Part shown: positions 14,876 through 24,068 of the stretch, one piece after another
Position numbering within the stretch: position 1 is the stretch's first letter
Layout: every line of letters begins with the position of its first letter
Assembly (NCBI GenBank): GCA_903844815.1
Contig: CAIMVD010000037.1
Coordinates: 1-48,843 of the forward strand
From: an uncultured Bacteroidota bacterium
GTDB lineage: Bacteria; Bacteroidota; Bacteroidia; Bacteroidales; VadinHA17
DNA length: 48,843 nucleotides
Direction of reading: 5' to 3'
The notes under the pieces: model-generated
Database searches by the model: none
What the model saw: only the letters and a program-made list of their open reading frames with translations
Told to the model about the DNA's origin: nothing
Translations under genes and position numbers: made by a program

Positions 14876-17575
14876 ATGAAACGATCTGGAATATTTTTAC
14901 AGAGCCTCATATTTGTTTTTCTAATTGGCGGGAGCGGTATGGTTTTTCCGGTATCGGGTCAGCAGGTTGTTAAATCAGATAGTATCGCCAAAACTACTAC
15001 GACAATTCAGCCGGTTTACAATACAACCCGTCTTGTTTCTCCAAGACCGGCGATAGACGGCAAACTTGATGATGAGTGCTGGAAAAATGGAACATGGGCT
15101 GGTGATTATCATCAGTTTATTCCAAATGAAGGCGCAAAAGCAACCTATCCAACCGAACTCAATATTCAATACGACGATAAAAACCTTTATGTTGCTTTTC
15201 GTGCTTTTGATGGTGAGCCCGAAAAAATGGTACGCATGGCAGGAGTGCGTGATGACATAGTTGGGGACATAGTCGGACTTACTCTTGACAGCTACCGTGA
15301 TTACCGGACAGGGTTTGAATTTTCTGTCACATCGTGGGGACAGAAAATAGATCTTGTATTATTTAATCCGTCAAACTGGGATTTCAACTGGAATGCGGTT
15401 TGGAAAGTAAAAACAGGAATGGAAGATTCTGCCTGGGTGGCGGAATACGAAATTCCTTTAAGTCAGCTTCGCTACAGCAATAAGAATGAACAGGTCTGGG
15501 GTTTGCATACCTGGCGATGGATTTCCCGGCTGTCGGAAGAGAGCAACTGGGAGAAACAATCAAAGATTGGTCCGGGAATGCTCTATAATTTTGGAGAACT
15601 TAGGGGTATCTCCGGGTTAAAAAAATCGAAACGTCTGGAAATAATGCCATATGTTTTAGGCGATGTAAAAACAATGGAAGCCGTTGCCGGCAACCCTTTT
15701 ACTGAAAACGGAAGATCTGCTGCCGGTAATATCGGGCTCGATGCAAAAATTGGTGTTTCAAGTAACTTTACAGTTGATCTGACAGTCAATCCCGATTTCG
15801 GGCAGGTTGAGTCGGATCCTTCTGTTATGAACCTGTCGGCGTTTGAGACATTTTATGAAGAGAAAAGGCCCTTCTTTCTTGAAGGACTCACCATATTTGA
15901 TTATAAGTTTGAGGGGCATAACCTTTTCTATTCCCGGCGTATTGGTCATTCACCATCGCTTCAGATTAATCCCGGGGATCAGGAGTTTGTAAAGTCGCCA
16001 AATCAAACCTCAATTCTTAGTGCCGCAAAATTCAGCGGAACTACATCAAAAGGGTTGTCGGTGGGTTTTATTCAAAGCCTCACTGCCGGTGAGTATGCAA
16101 GTATCAGTGACAAATATGGAAATAAAAGCACCAGGCAGGTAGAACCGCTTACAAATTACATGGTTGCACGTGTTCAGCAGGGTTATAATGCAGGGAATAC
16201 AGTAGTCGGGGGTATCTTTACTTCTGTCAACCGCTTTATTGACAATCCCTCTCTCGAATTTCTTACAAGGAATGCTTATACAGGAGGAGCAGATATTCTT
16301 CATCACTGGAAAGACAAGGAGTATTATCTCGATGCACGTCTTATCGGAAGTTATGAAGAGGGTACTGCAGAGTCAGTTAAGGCGCTTCAGGAATCTTCAG
16401 CCAGGTATTATCAGAGGCCGGGCGCAGATTATCTTAAATACGATACTTCACGTACTTCCCTCAGTGGTTACGGAGGAAGGTTTAAAATTGGTAAAGGTTC
16501 TAAAGGATTCTGGAGATATTCTGCAGGAGTAAACTGGTTTTCTCCGGGTCTCGAACTTAATGACCTTGGATATATGAGGGAGGCGGATATTGTTACTCAG
16601 GAAACAGTGGTATCATATTTAATAAATAAACCGGTATCCATATTTCATTCATATTCAATTGAGATGGCACAATTTAATTCCTGGAATTTTAGCGGTACTT
16701 ATCTTCATTCAGGAGCTTCTCTCTCTTTCAGTTCAGAGTTTAGAAATAACTGGACCTTCAATTTAAACATGCTTGGCCTTACAAAGCAGGTTGATACAAG
16801 AGTTCTTCGCGGAGGCCATGATATGATAATGCCATATAATCTCATGTTTTCTGGCAATGTGAGTACCGACGCATCTAAAAAAACTATTGCAAAGCTGGGG
16901 TACAGTTATAATTACAGGGGTAATAATTCGGCATCAGCATATATGCTGGAGCCAGGTGTAACTGTCCGTCCATTCGGTAGTCTGAAATTAGGCATATCAG
17001 CCGCTTATCAGCGCAACACTGATGAACTTCAATACGTTACCTCGGGGGAAGATGCATCTTCAAGTCCTCTGACTGATCCGTATTTCAATCCTGTACACCA
17101 CTCCATTCTGGGAACAATCGATCAGAGCACACTGGGCCTGATATTCAGGGTCGACCTTAACCTTTCTCCCGAGTTTTCCATCCAATATTACGGGAGTCCG
17201 TTTATTTCGAGAGGAAGATATTCCGACCTTAAATATGCAACAGACACAAAATCGAGTGATTACAATAATCGTTTTAAATTATATGATAGCCAGGTGCTTA
17301 CAGCCGCCAATGCATATGATCTTGATTATAATAGCGATAATCATCCCGATTATTCAATTGATAATCCCGATTTTAACTTCCACGAATTCAGGTCAAACCT
17401 TGTTGCTAAATGGGAATACCGGCTTGGATCATTTATCTATTTCGTATGGTCAGCTGAGAAAACAGGTACGAACGGAAATTCCGGAGCATCATTCAGTGAA
17501 TCCTATAAGGATCTTAAAAAGGTTTACCCGAACAACATTTTCCTCATTAAGCTTAGTTACTGGTTCTCATTATAA
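14876..17575 (+). CDS. DUF5916 outer-membrane protein with CBM9-like domain
   Basis: An 899-residue envelope protein. It has a signal peptide (cleaved near SGQQVV, about residue 30) and an N-terminal carbohydrate-binding family 9-like domain (PAIDGKLDDECWKNGTWAGDYHQF ... VGLTLDSYRDYRTGFEFSV, about 53-230), then the DUF5916 region with VDLTVNPDFGQVESDPSVMNLSAFETFYEEKRPFFLEG (about 300-340). A long beta-strand-rich part with alternating aromatic residues ends in IFLIKLSYWFSL, the aromatic C terminus of an outer-membrane barrel. Such proteins are common in Bacteroidota and Gemmatimonadota; their function is not established. A carbohydrate link is suggested by the CBM9-like domain and the divergent GH36 gene. 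Confidence 0.85.
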   Translation: MKRSGIFLQSLIFVFLIGGSGMVFPVSGQQVVKSDSIAKTTTTIQPVYNTTRLVSPRPAIDGKLDDECWKNGTWAGDYHQFIPNEGAKATYPTELNIQYDDKNLYVAFRAFDGEPEKMVRMAGVRDDIVGDIVGLTLDSYRDYRTGFEFSVTSWGQKIDLVLFNPSNWDFNWNAVWKVKTGMEDSAWVAEYEIPLSQLRYSNKNEQVWGLHTWRWISRLSEESNWEKQSKIGPGMLYNFGELRGISGLKKSKRLEIMPYVLGDVKTMEAVAGNPFTENGRSAAGNIGLDAKIGVSSNFTVDLTVNPDFGQVESDPSVMNLSAFETFYEEKRPFFLEGLTIFDYKFEGHNLFYSRRIGHSPSLQINPGDQEFVKSPNQTSILSAAKFSGTTSKGLSVGFIQSLTAGEYASISDKYGNKSTRQVEPLTNYMVARVQQGYNAGNTVVGGIFTSVNRFIDNPSLEFLTRNAYTGGADILHHWKDKEYYLDARLIGSYEEGTAESVKALQESSARYYQRPGADYLKYDTSRTSLSGYGGRFKIGKGSKGFWRYSAGVNWFSPGLELNDLGYMREADIVTQETVVSYLINKPVSIFHSYSIEMAQFNSWNFSGTYLHSGASLSFSSEFRNNWTFNLNMLGLTKQVDTRVLRGGHDMIMPYNLMFSGNVSTDASKKTIAKLGYSYNYRGNNSASAYMLEPGVTVRPFGSLKLGISAAYQRNTDELQYVTSGEDASSSPLTDPYFNPVHHSILGTIDQSTLGLIFRVDLNLSPEFSIQYYGSPFISRGRYSDLKYATDTKSSDYNNRFKLYDSQVLTAANAYDLDYNSDNHPDYSIDNPDFNFHEFRSNLVAKWEYRLGSFIYFVWSAEKTGTNGNSGASFSESYKDLKKVYPNNIFLIKLSYWFSL

Positions 17576-17649
17576 TCCTTCACTGAAGCTTGCATATGAT
17601 ATTGCACCAGTGTTTGATGATGCAATTGAGGAAATAGTTATTTTTGAAA

Positions 17650-18147
17650 ATGGAAAATCCTGAAATTATATTTCGCCTGATTGAAGAAAGGGATAACGGG
17701 GAGATCGCAGGACTTATCAGGTCGGTCTTCAGGGAATTCGATATTGCCCGTCCCGGAACAGTATATTTTGATCCCACAACTGATGATCTTTATCGCCTCT
17801 TCAGGAAGGAAGGGTCAGTTTACTGGATTGCAGAGACCGGAGGGGTGATAATTGGTGGTTGCGGCCTTTATCCAACGCCCGGTTTGCCTGAAGGATATTC
17901 CGAACTTGTCAAGTTTTACCTTTCTTCGGAATTCAGGGGTAAGGGAACTGGCTGGAATCTCATGGAGAAAACTTTTGGATCAGCAAAAGAGCTTGGCTAC
18001 ACACATTTATATCTCGAATCGCTTCCTGAACTTGGGAAGGCAATAACACTTTACGAAAGGGCAGGTTTTAAATTCATAACGGAGGCTCTTGGAAATTCGG
18101 GTCATTTTGGCTGCGATATCAGGATGTTAAAAGCCTTGGATTTTTGA
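17650..18147 (+). CDS. GNAT-family N-acetyltransferase
   Basis: A 165-residue cytosolic acetyl-CoA-dependent acetyltransferase. The sequence has the GNAT order: beta strands with VIIGGCGLYPTPGL, then KFYLSSEFRGKGTGWNLMEKTF (motif A, acetyl-CoA pyrophosphate loop RGKGTG, about residues 97-102) and LYLESLPELGKAITLYERAGFKF (motif B). I start at the ATG at 17650; a TTG two codons upstream is also in frame. The substrate cannot be predicted. It begins 75 bases after the DUF5916 gene and may be read from the same promoter. Confidence 0.88.
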   Translation: MENPEIIFRLIEERDNGEIAGLIRSVFREFDIARPGTVYFDPTTDDLYRLFRKEGSVYWIAETGGVIIGGCGLYPTPGLPEGYSELVKFYLSSEFRGKGTGWNLMEKTFGSAKELGYTHLYLESLPELGKAITLYERAGFKFITEALGNSGHFGCDIRMLKALDF

Positions 18148-18352
18148 TCCGGGATAAAAGGGCAGAAGTTGGTCCTGTAAAAGTTTATTTTTTCAGGGAG
18201 AAAGAAAAATGAAGGGGAATTAGTGCATTACAAATACTTTTTATGTATTGTTAACACTTCAAGAGTCTTTTCGTGTAAACGGCAGTGGATTTTTTAATAA
18301 TTTTACTGCAGATTAATTTGGCAATAAATTGATAATAAAATAGTCAACTGAA

Positions 18353-19657
18353 ATGAAAAGAATACTTATCATAGGTGGAATTGTAGTGGCATTTGCAGCC
18401 TTGTTCGCGTTCAATAAACTCACCACCAAGAAAAATAGTGAAAATGTTTATACTGAGGCTAAACTGGAAAATTTTGAGATAACAGTTTCAGCAGCCGGTG
18501 AATTGTTGGCCGAGCGGTCGGTTGACATCAACGGGCCTACCCTTACCCAGTCGAACCAGGGCGGTGGAGGAGGACAAAACCGTGGAATGGATATGCGTTT
18601 CATGGATTTGAAGATTACTGACATGGTGCCCGAAGGTACTATGGTAAATACAGGAGATTACATAGCCCAGCTTGACAGGACTTCCTATTCAAATTCACTT
18701 AAGGATGCCCTTGAGACCCAGAAAACTGAGCAAAACTCTCTCGCAATGAAGGTTCTCGACACTGCTGTTGTTCTTACAGGCCTCAGGGATGATATAAAGA
18801 ACCAGAATTATGTGGTTGAAGAGGCAGCAATTACATTAGAGCAGTCAAAATTTGAGCCACCTGCCGCAATCAGGCAGGCCGAGATAGCTCTCGACAAAGC
18901 AAGACGTTCGCTGGAACAAAAAAGGAAGAACTATAAACTTAAGGTAGCCCAGAACCTGGCCGACATCAACCACCAGAAGAAACAGCATGTTGACAGGGCA
19001 AATGCCCTTGTTGAAGACCTTCAGGAATATCTTGAAAAGTTCACAATAACTGCCCCGGGGCCAGGCATGGTTATTTACAAAAAAGACAGGCATGGAACCA
19101 AGAGAAAGGTAGGTTCGTCGATAAATATGTTCGATAAGGTTATTGCCACTCTTCCCGACCTCACTTCCATGCTCTCAAAGATTTATGTAAACGAAATAGA
19201 TATCAACAAGGTAAAAGTGGCCCAAAAGGTGAACGTTGAAGTTGATGCTCTTCCTCAAAAATCCTTTACAGGTTCCGTGATCAGTATTGCCAATATTGGA
19301 GAAGTTCTCCCCAATTCCGATGCAAAAATGTTCGAGGTAATGATCAGGCTAACACACAACGACCCCGAGCTCAGGCCGGCAATGACAACCGGAAACAAGA
19401 TATTTATCAAGACTTATGAGAATATTGTTTCAATTCCTACAGAATGTGTCCAATCCGGTCCCGATAGCATCCCCTTTGTTTATTTAAAGCGCGGTGGAAG
19501 GCAAATAGTACTCCTTGGGGAAGCAAACGACAAGAATGTGGTCATTGAAAAAGGGATTGTACCTGGAACCAGTTTATATGTCAACGTACCTGCTGATGCA
19601 GAAGGTTTCAAACTCAGGGGACAGGAGCTTATCCCTGAAATAAGAAGCCGCAGATAA
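18353..19657 (+). CDS. HlyD/MFP-family membrane fusion protein
   Basis: A 434-residue periplasmic adaptor with an N-terminal membrane anchor (about residues 3-20). The lipoyl/barrel-sandwich halves flank a coiled-coil hairpin (about 120-225, rich in Gln, Lys and Glu). A Gly/Asn-rich insert (QGGGGGQNRG) interrupts the first lipoyl half. The beta-barrel domain includes KIYVNEIDINKVKVAQKVNVEVDALP and AMTTGNKIFIKTYE. Adaptors normally pair with an ABC or RND inner-membrane transporter and an outer-membrane factor, but none is encoded next to it: a PQQ-propeller protein follows 24 bases on. It may serve a transporter elsewhere. Confidence 0.85.
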   Translation: MKRILIIGGIVVAFAALFAFNKLTTKKNSENVYTEAKLENFEITVSAAGELLAERSVDINGPTLTQSNQGGGGGQNRGMDMRFMDLKITDMVPEGTMVNTGDYIAQLDRTSYSNSLKDALETQKTEQNSLAMKVLDTAVVLTGLRDDIKNQNYVVEEAAITLEQSKFEPPAAIRQAEIALDKARRSLEQKRKNYKLKVAQNLADINHQKKQHVDRANALVEDLQEYLEKFTITAPGPGMVIYKKDRHGTKRKVGSSINMFDKVIATLPDLTSMLSKIYVNEIDINKVKVAQKVNVEVDALPQKSFTGSVISIANIGEVLPNSDAKMFEVMIRLTHNDPELRPAMTTGNKIFIKTYENIVSIPTECVQSGPDSIPFVYLKRGGRQIVLLGEANDKNVVIEKGIVPGTSLYVNVPADAEGFKLRGQELIPEIRSRR

Positions 19658-19681
19658 CAGTCGATTGAAATATTAACAGAT

Positions 19682-20968
19682 ATGAAACGAAAACCGGATC
19701 TGCTGTTCTGTTTTATCCTGATGTTATTATTGCTCACTCCGGAGCAATCATACTCGCAGTACCAAAACTGGACGCATTTCAGGGGTTCGGATCTAAATGG
19801 AATCTCTTCATCCGGGGACATCCCTCTGAAATGGGATGGACCATCGGTAAAGTGGAAAACGGCCATCCACGACAGGGGCTATTCTTCCCCGGTTGTATAC
19901 GATAATCAGATATGGGTAACAACCGGTATCGCCGACGGGAAGGAGTTATATGCTGTTTGCACTGATTTTGAGACAGGCAAAATCCTATATGACATTAAGG
20001 TCTTTTCAATATCCGATGTTTTCGGGAAGCACTCTATTAATACCTATGCCAGCCCAACACCATGTATCGAAAAAGACTTTGTTTATGTTCACTATGGTAG
20101 TCTTGGAACTGCCTGTATCAGGACTTCCGACGGCTCAGTTGTATGGACACGAACCGATCTGAAATGCAATCATGTTCAGGGCCCCGGATCATCACCCATA
20201 CTTTATAAAAACCTTATTATTCTTCACTACGAAGGCATCGACGTGAGGTTTTTAATTGCTCTCGACAAAACGACGGGAAAGACCGTGTGGAGGACCGAAA
20301 GGCCGGCCAAGTCCTATGAAGCCCTTCCTGAGATAGGAAGGAAAGCATATGTCACACCAATAATAATCAACGTTAAGGGGCGCGATCTGTTGATCTCAAA
20401 TGGTTCTGCTGTTTGCTGTGCCTACGATCCCCTCACCGGCGGAGAGGTCTGGACAGTAGTCGGTGGGGCTGAATCGACTGTTCCTATGCCTTTCACCGAA
20501 AACGGGGTTGTATTTTTTTACTGCGGATTCATGGTCGATGCCGAATCATCCAATTATACTGAGATGCTCGCCGTAAATCCCGATGGCAGTGGCGATATCA
20601 CTACATCAAATATTCTCTGGAGGAGGAGGGACAACCAAAACCAGACTCAGATCCTCACACCTGTAATCAAAGACGGGCTTATTTATACCGTTAATACCAG
20701 GAATTTCATGATGTGCATCGATGCCGTCACCGGCAAGGAGATCTGGTCGGAAAGACAGAGGGCGAGCTTTCATGCTTCCCCTGTTTATGCGAACGGGAAT
20801 GTCTGGTTTTTCTCGGTAAAGGGCGACGTAATAGCCGTGAAGGCAGGCAGGAAATATGAGGTTGTGGCACAAAGCCAAATGGATTCGGGGATCTGGGGTA
20901 CACCGGCTTTTCTGAGGAATTCGGTTATACTCAGAACGGAGGGTTACCTTTTCAGAATAGGAATGTAA
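19682..20968 (+). CDS. Secreted PQQ-like beta-propeller protein
   Basis: A 428-residue protein with a signal peptide (about residues 1-25, LLLLTPEQSYSQ). It holds repeated propeller blades of the PQQ/WD40-like type: SSPVVYDNQIWVTTG, GPGSSPILYKNLIILHY, LIALDKTTGKTVWRTERP, CAYDPLTGGEVWTVVGG and CIDAVTGKEIWSERQRASFHASPVYANGNVWFFSVKGDVIAV. The DxxTGxxxW signatures are those of BamB-like or quinoprotein-like propellers. The N-terminal WTHFRGSDLNGISSSGDIPLKW is characteristic of a widespread group of outer-membrane-associated propellers. No catalytic residues for a PQQ dehydrogenase are evident, so a binding or scaffold role is more likely. Confidence 0.85.
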   Translation: MKRKPDLLFCFILMLLLLTPEQSYSQYQNWTHFRGSDLNGISSSGDIPLKWDGPSVKWKTAIHDRGYSSPVVYDNQIWVTTGIADGKELYAVCTDFETGKILYDIKVFSISDVFGKHSINTYASPTPCIEKDFVYVHYGSLGTACIRTSDGSVVWTRTDLKCNHVQGPGSSPILYKNLIILHYEGIDVRFLIALDKTTGKTVWRTERPAKSYEALPEIGRKAYVTPIIINVKGRDLLISNGSAVCCAYDPLTGGEVWTVVGGAESTVPMPFTENGVVFFYCGFMVDAESSNYTEMLAVNPDGSGDITTSNILWRRRDNQNQTQILTPVIKDGLIYTVNTRNFMMCIDAVTGKEIWSERQRASFHASPVYANGNVWFFSVKGDVIAVKAGRKYEVVAQSQMDSGIWGTPAFLRNSVILRTEGYLFRIGM

Positions 20969-21127
20969 TTTTGCGAAACTTATTTATTGTGAGGTGGTCC
21001 CTATAAACTACGGTCAGCAGTTCACAGGGATACTTGCTTTTGAATCTTATCTTTTCGAAATGTTCTTTGGATTTGTCTATTATTTAATGATATACGTCAC
21101 AAAGAAGATTTTTCCCCTGTGATTGAC

Positions 21128-21135
21128 TATTTTTG
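21128..21135 (+). promoter_or_regulatory. Putative -7 box (TATTTTTG) for MFS gene
   Basis: TATTTTTG matches TAnnTTTG exactly and lies 19 bases before the ATG at 21154. A good -33 element is not visible at 19-21 bases upstream. It also argues against initiation at the TTG at 21133, which would lie within the box. Confidence 0.4.
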
Positions 21136-21153
21136 CACCGGAAAATTCATTCT

Positions 21154-22404
21154 ATGAAAAAACTATTTACCGGTGATGCTTTCGCGGCAATGCATGTTAA
21201 AAACTTCCGCCTGTATATTCTCTTTCGCATCTTCCTCACTATGGCAGCCCTCATGCAGTCGGTTATTGTGGGGTGGCAGATTTATGATATTACACACGAT
21301 GTCCTCTGGCTCGGGTTTATCGGCCTTACCGAGGTGATCCCGCAGGTAAGCATTTCTCTTTTTGCCGGCCATTTCACTGATATCTGGGACCGTCGAAAGA
21401 TGGTAAACTACTCAATTATTCTGCTTATTATAGGTGCAATCATTCTGCTTGTATATAGTATCAACATCGACTTTTTCTTCCCGAAGTATGGAGTTTTTCC
21501 GATTTTTATAACAATTTTTCTTACTGGCCTTACCCGCGGGATTATCAGCCCGGCCCAGATAGCGCTTTTTGGGCAATTGATACCAAGAAACCTTTATGCA
21601 AATGCTGCCACCTGGAACAGTGCCAACTGGCAAATGGCAATGGTTTTGGGGCCTGCAATAGGTGGAATGGTTTACGGCTTCCGGGGAATAGTCACTGCCT
21701 ATTCCCTTGTTCTTGCTTTTTTCGTTATTGCCTTTTTTCTGATTATGCTGATTAAAACCAAAAAGCATGATGTTTTGGAATCGAACGAGGGGGTACTTAC
21801 GCGAATAAGGACCGGGATTGATTTTGTTTTTCAAACTCCTGAACTGCTTGGTGCTTTTACCCTTGATATGTTTGCGGTGTTGTTTGGAGGAGCAGTAGCG
21901 ATGCTTCCGGTATTTGCATCCGATATTTTACACGTAGGTCCTCAGGGGCTTGGATTGCTCAGGGCATGTCCTGCCATTGGTGCAACTATTATGGCAGTAG
22001 TTATGATGTTCCGTCCGCCTGTAAAAAAGACAGGAAAGGTGCTCTTTATCTCGGTCCTCGGTTTTGGATTGTCGATGATTGCTTTCGCTCTGTCGAAGAA
22101 CTTTATTCTGTCGGGTAGCATTTTAATTATTAGTGGTGCCTTTGATAGTATCAGTGTTGTCATCAGGGGAACCATCCTGCAATTATTTACACCCGATCAT
22201 ATGCGTGGCCGCGTGGCGTCGGTGAGCAGCATATTTATCGGTTCTTCAAATGAGCTTGGAGCCTTTGAGTCGGGAGTAGCTGCCAGGATCATGGGTCTTG
22301 TACCTTCGGTTGTCTTCGGTGGATTTATGACACTTGCAGTAGTTTTTACTACTATAAAAGTTAATAAACCCTTGCGGAGACTGTCGCTGAAAGATAAAAT
22401 GTGA
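21154..22404 (+). CDS. MFS transporter, EntS-like exporter
   Basis: A 416-residue major facilitator with about twelve transmembrane helices. Motif A-like sequence is present after helix II (LFAGHFTDIWDRRKMVNYSI, about residues 68-87), and its counterpart follows helix VIII (TPDHMRGRVASVSSIFIG). The overall pattern (MAALMQSVIVGWQIYDITHD near the N terminus) is that of the EntS-like branch, which exports siderophores or drugs. I start at the ATG at 21154 because the frame upstream offers only a TTG inside a promoter box. Substrate unknown. Confidence 0.85.
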   Translation: MKKLFTGDAFAAMHVKNFRLYILFRIFLTMAALMQSVIVGWQIYDITHDVLWLGFIGLTEVIPQVSISLFAGHFTDIWDRRKMVNYSIILLIIGAIILLVYSINIDFFFPKYGVFPIFITIFLTGLTRGIISPAQIALFGQLIPRNLYANAATWNSANWQMAMVLGPAIGGMVYGFRGIVTAYSLVLAFFVIAFFLIMLIKTKKHDVLESNEGVLTRIRTGIDFVFQTPELLGAFTLDMFAVLFGGAVAMLPVFASDILHVGPQGLGLLRACPAIGATIMAVVMMFRPPVKKTGKVLFISVLGFGLSMIAFALSKNFILSGSILIISGAFDSISVVIRGTILQLFTPDHMRGRVASVSSIFIGSSNELGAFESGVAARIMGLVPSVVFGGFMTLAVVFTTIKVNKPLRRLSLKDKM

Positions 22405-22414
22405 TTTTCGCTTT

Positions 22415-22441
22415 CACCACGGAGTTCACGGAGTTTCACGG
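22415..22441. repeat. CACGGAGTTCACGGAG repeat, copy 3-like
   Basis: CACCACGGAGTTCACGGAG followed by TTTCACGG directly after the MFS stop has the same unit (CACAGAG/CACGGAG) as the hairpin repeats at 131-232 and 12438-12536, but only one strand-arm is present. It may be a partial copy. Confidence 0.5.
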
Positions 22442-22567
22442 ATCAATTCACGGTTTTCTCAATTCTTTACGAGATGAAATGTAAGTTAATCTTCTGACAT
22501 TTGATAAATTGATTAAATTGGGTTGTTTTATATAAACGGTTATTTCAGGCTTAAAAATACTTCAGTT

Positions 22568-23137
22568 ATGATTCTTTTCTTCGATACCGAAACCACAGGT
22601 CTTCCAAAAAACTGGAAGGCACCAGTATCCGATACCTCCAACTGGCCCAGGCTTGTACAGCTTGCATATCTTATGTACTCCGAGACGGGGATTCAGCAAA
22701 AGGCTGTTGATTTTATCGTTAAACCCGAAGGATTTACTATCCCTGCTGACGCTTCGCGCATTCATGGTATTACAACGGCAAGGGCTAACAGCACCGGGAA
22801 GCCGTTAAAGACAGTTCTTGATGAGTTCAAAACTGCGGTTGAGGGTGCCACTACAATTGTGGCCCATAATATGAGTTTTGATGAGAAGATTGTGGGGGCG
22901 GAGTTTTATCGCCTTCAGATTCCCAATCCTTTTTATGGGAAGAAGAAGCTATGTACGATGGAAAGTACTGTGAATTTTTGTGCCATCTCGGGTCCTTATG
23001 GGTATAAATGGCCGAAACTTGAAGAGTTGTATTATAAGATTTTCCGGTCAAATTTTGAGGAGCAGCATAATGCAGCAATGGATATTAAAGCTACTGCAAA
23101 GTGTTACTGGGAACTGAAGAAGATGGGGAAGATTTAA
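22568..23137 (+). CDS. DnaQ-like 3'-5' exonuclease domain protein
   Basis: A 189-residue single-domain DEDDh exonuclease. Exo I is FFDTETTGLP (residues about 4-13, Asp and Glu ligands), Exo II is VAHNMSFDEKIVGAEF (Asp near 103), and Exo III is EEQHNAAMDIKATAKCYWEL (His and Asp near 173-178). It resembles the epsilon subunit or RNase T-like exonucleases but lacks extra domains, so it may be a stand-alone nuclease. I start at the ATG at 22568 directly before the exonuclease core; the frame is open to 22523. It ends twelve bases from the convergent DprA-like gene. Confidence 0.88.
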   Translation: MILFFDTETTGLPKNWKAPVSDTSNWPRLVQLAYLMYSETGIQQKAVDFIVKPEGFTIPADASRIHGITTARANSTGKPLKTVLDEFKTAVEGATTIVAHNMSFDEKIVGAEFYRLQIPNPFYGKKKLCTMESTVNFCAISGPYGYKWPKLEELYYKIFRSNFEEQHNAAMDIKATAKCYWELKKMGKI

Positions 23138-23149
23138 GGATGCATTTAA

Positions 23150-24068
23150 TTAAAACAAAGTTAGTTCTTTGTTTTCTCCAATGGTCCCCTGAATAATGTT
23201 TCCGGCAAAGTCAACAGCTTTGGCCCCAAGGTCGATTAATAGTTGGTTGGCATTATTCTCATTTGCATCAGGTTTGCGGACATAGATTATCCTGTTCTTT
23301 CTTAATCCGTCTTTGACACCCGACCAAGTGCCGCCGCTATCGGAGGATTCGGCTACATAAATCTCATTCGCGAGTCCGTAAATAATTGGATTTCGGGCCA
23401 TAGCCAGTCCGGTACTCCACGGAGCCTTCGGGAAAAAAGTACTAAGCACGATGACATCCCCATCTACGATCTGCCTGTAATAGGTTTTGAATCCGGTACC
23501 AAATGTAAGTATCCCCTGTGGCAGGACAATTATACTTTGCCCTTTATATTTAATAGCTGAATCGAGCGCCTGTTTGTCGATTCCCTTAGCAAATCCGCTT
23601 ACAACAACTTTATAGTCGAGGCTTGCAAGCCTGGCGATATTATCAGTGAATTCGAGGGAAATATCACTTGCGCTTCTCGATCCGACAATTGCTATTGACT
23701 TTTCACTCAATATTTGTTTGTTGCCCTTAATATAAATGACTGCCGGAGAATATTGGGTTTTCAGATTCTCTTTAAGTGTTTTTGAATACTCAGGTGAGAT
23801 TATCGGGATAACCTCATAACCCTGATTGAAGAGAGATTCTGCAAGAAAGGAATTGTTCGCAATTTCTGACTTAGCACTGGTAAGATCTTCAATCTCCTTG
23901 TCATTCATTAAAAAAAAAATTCTTCCAGTCTCCTTTGGGAAGCTGAAAGAACTCTTCCAGACTGATTTTTTGTTCATGGAAGAATTTAATTATAAGATTG
24001 TTTATCCTTTCATTCCTCCAGCCCGGAAGATGTGACAAGGTTATCCAGTATGCAGCATCATTAATCAT
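23150..24068 (-). pseudogene. DprA/Smf-like protein, frameshifted at a T10/A10 run
   Basis: Two frames together make one DprA-like protein of about 305 residues. Frame one starts at 24068 (MINDAAYWITLSHLPGWRN) and runs to a T10 run on the coding strand (A10 at 23910-23919), where it ends in WKNFFFNE. The other frame (open from 23977, stop at 23150) continues after the run with LMNDKEIEDLTSAKSEI, then IYIKGNKQILSEKSIAIVGSRSAS, VVVSGFAKGIDKQALDSA and the DprA Rossmann core. Removing one T joins them as KNFFLMNDKEIED. The start overlaps the RecQ stop. The lesion may be a true frameshift, a sequencing error, or transcriptional slippage. DprA proteins bind single-stranded DNA and load RecA; this divergent version may instead serve defence or repair with RecQ. 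Confidence 0.82.
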
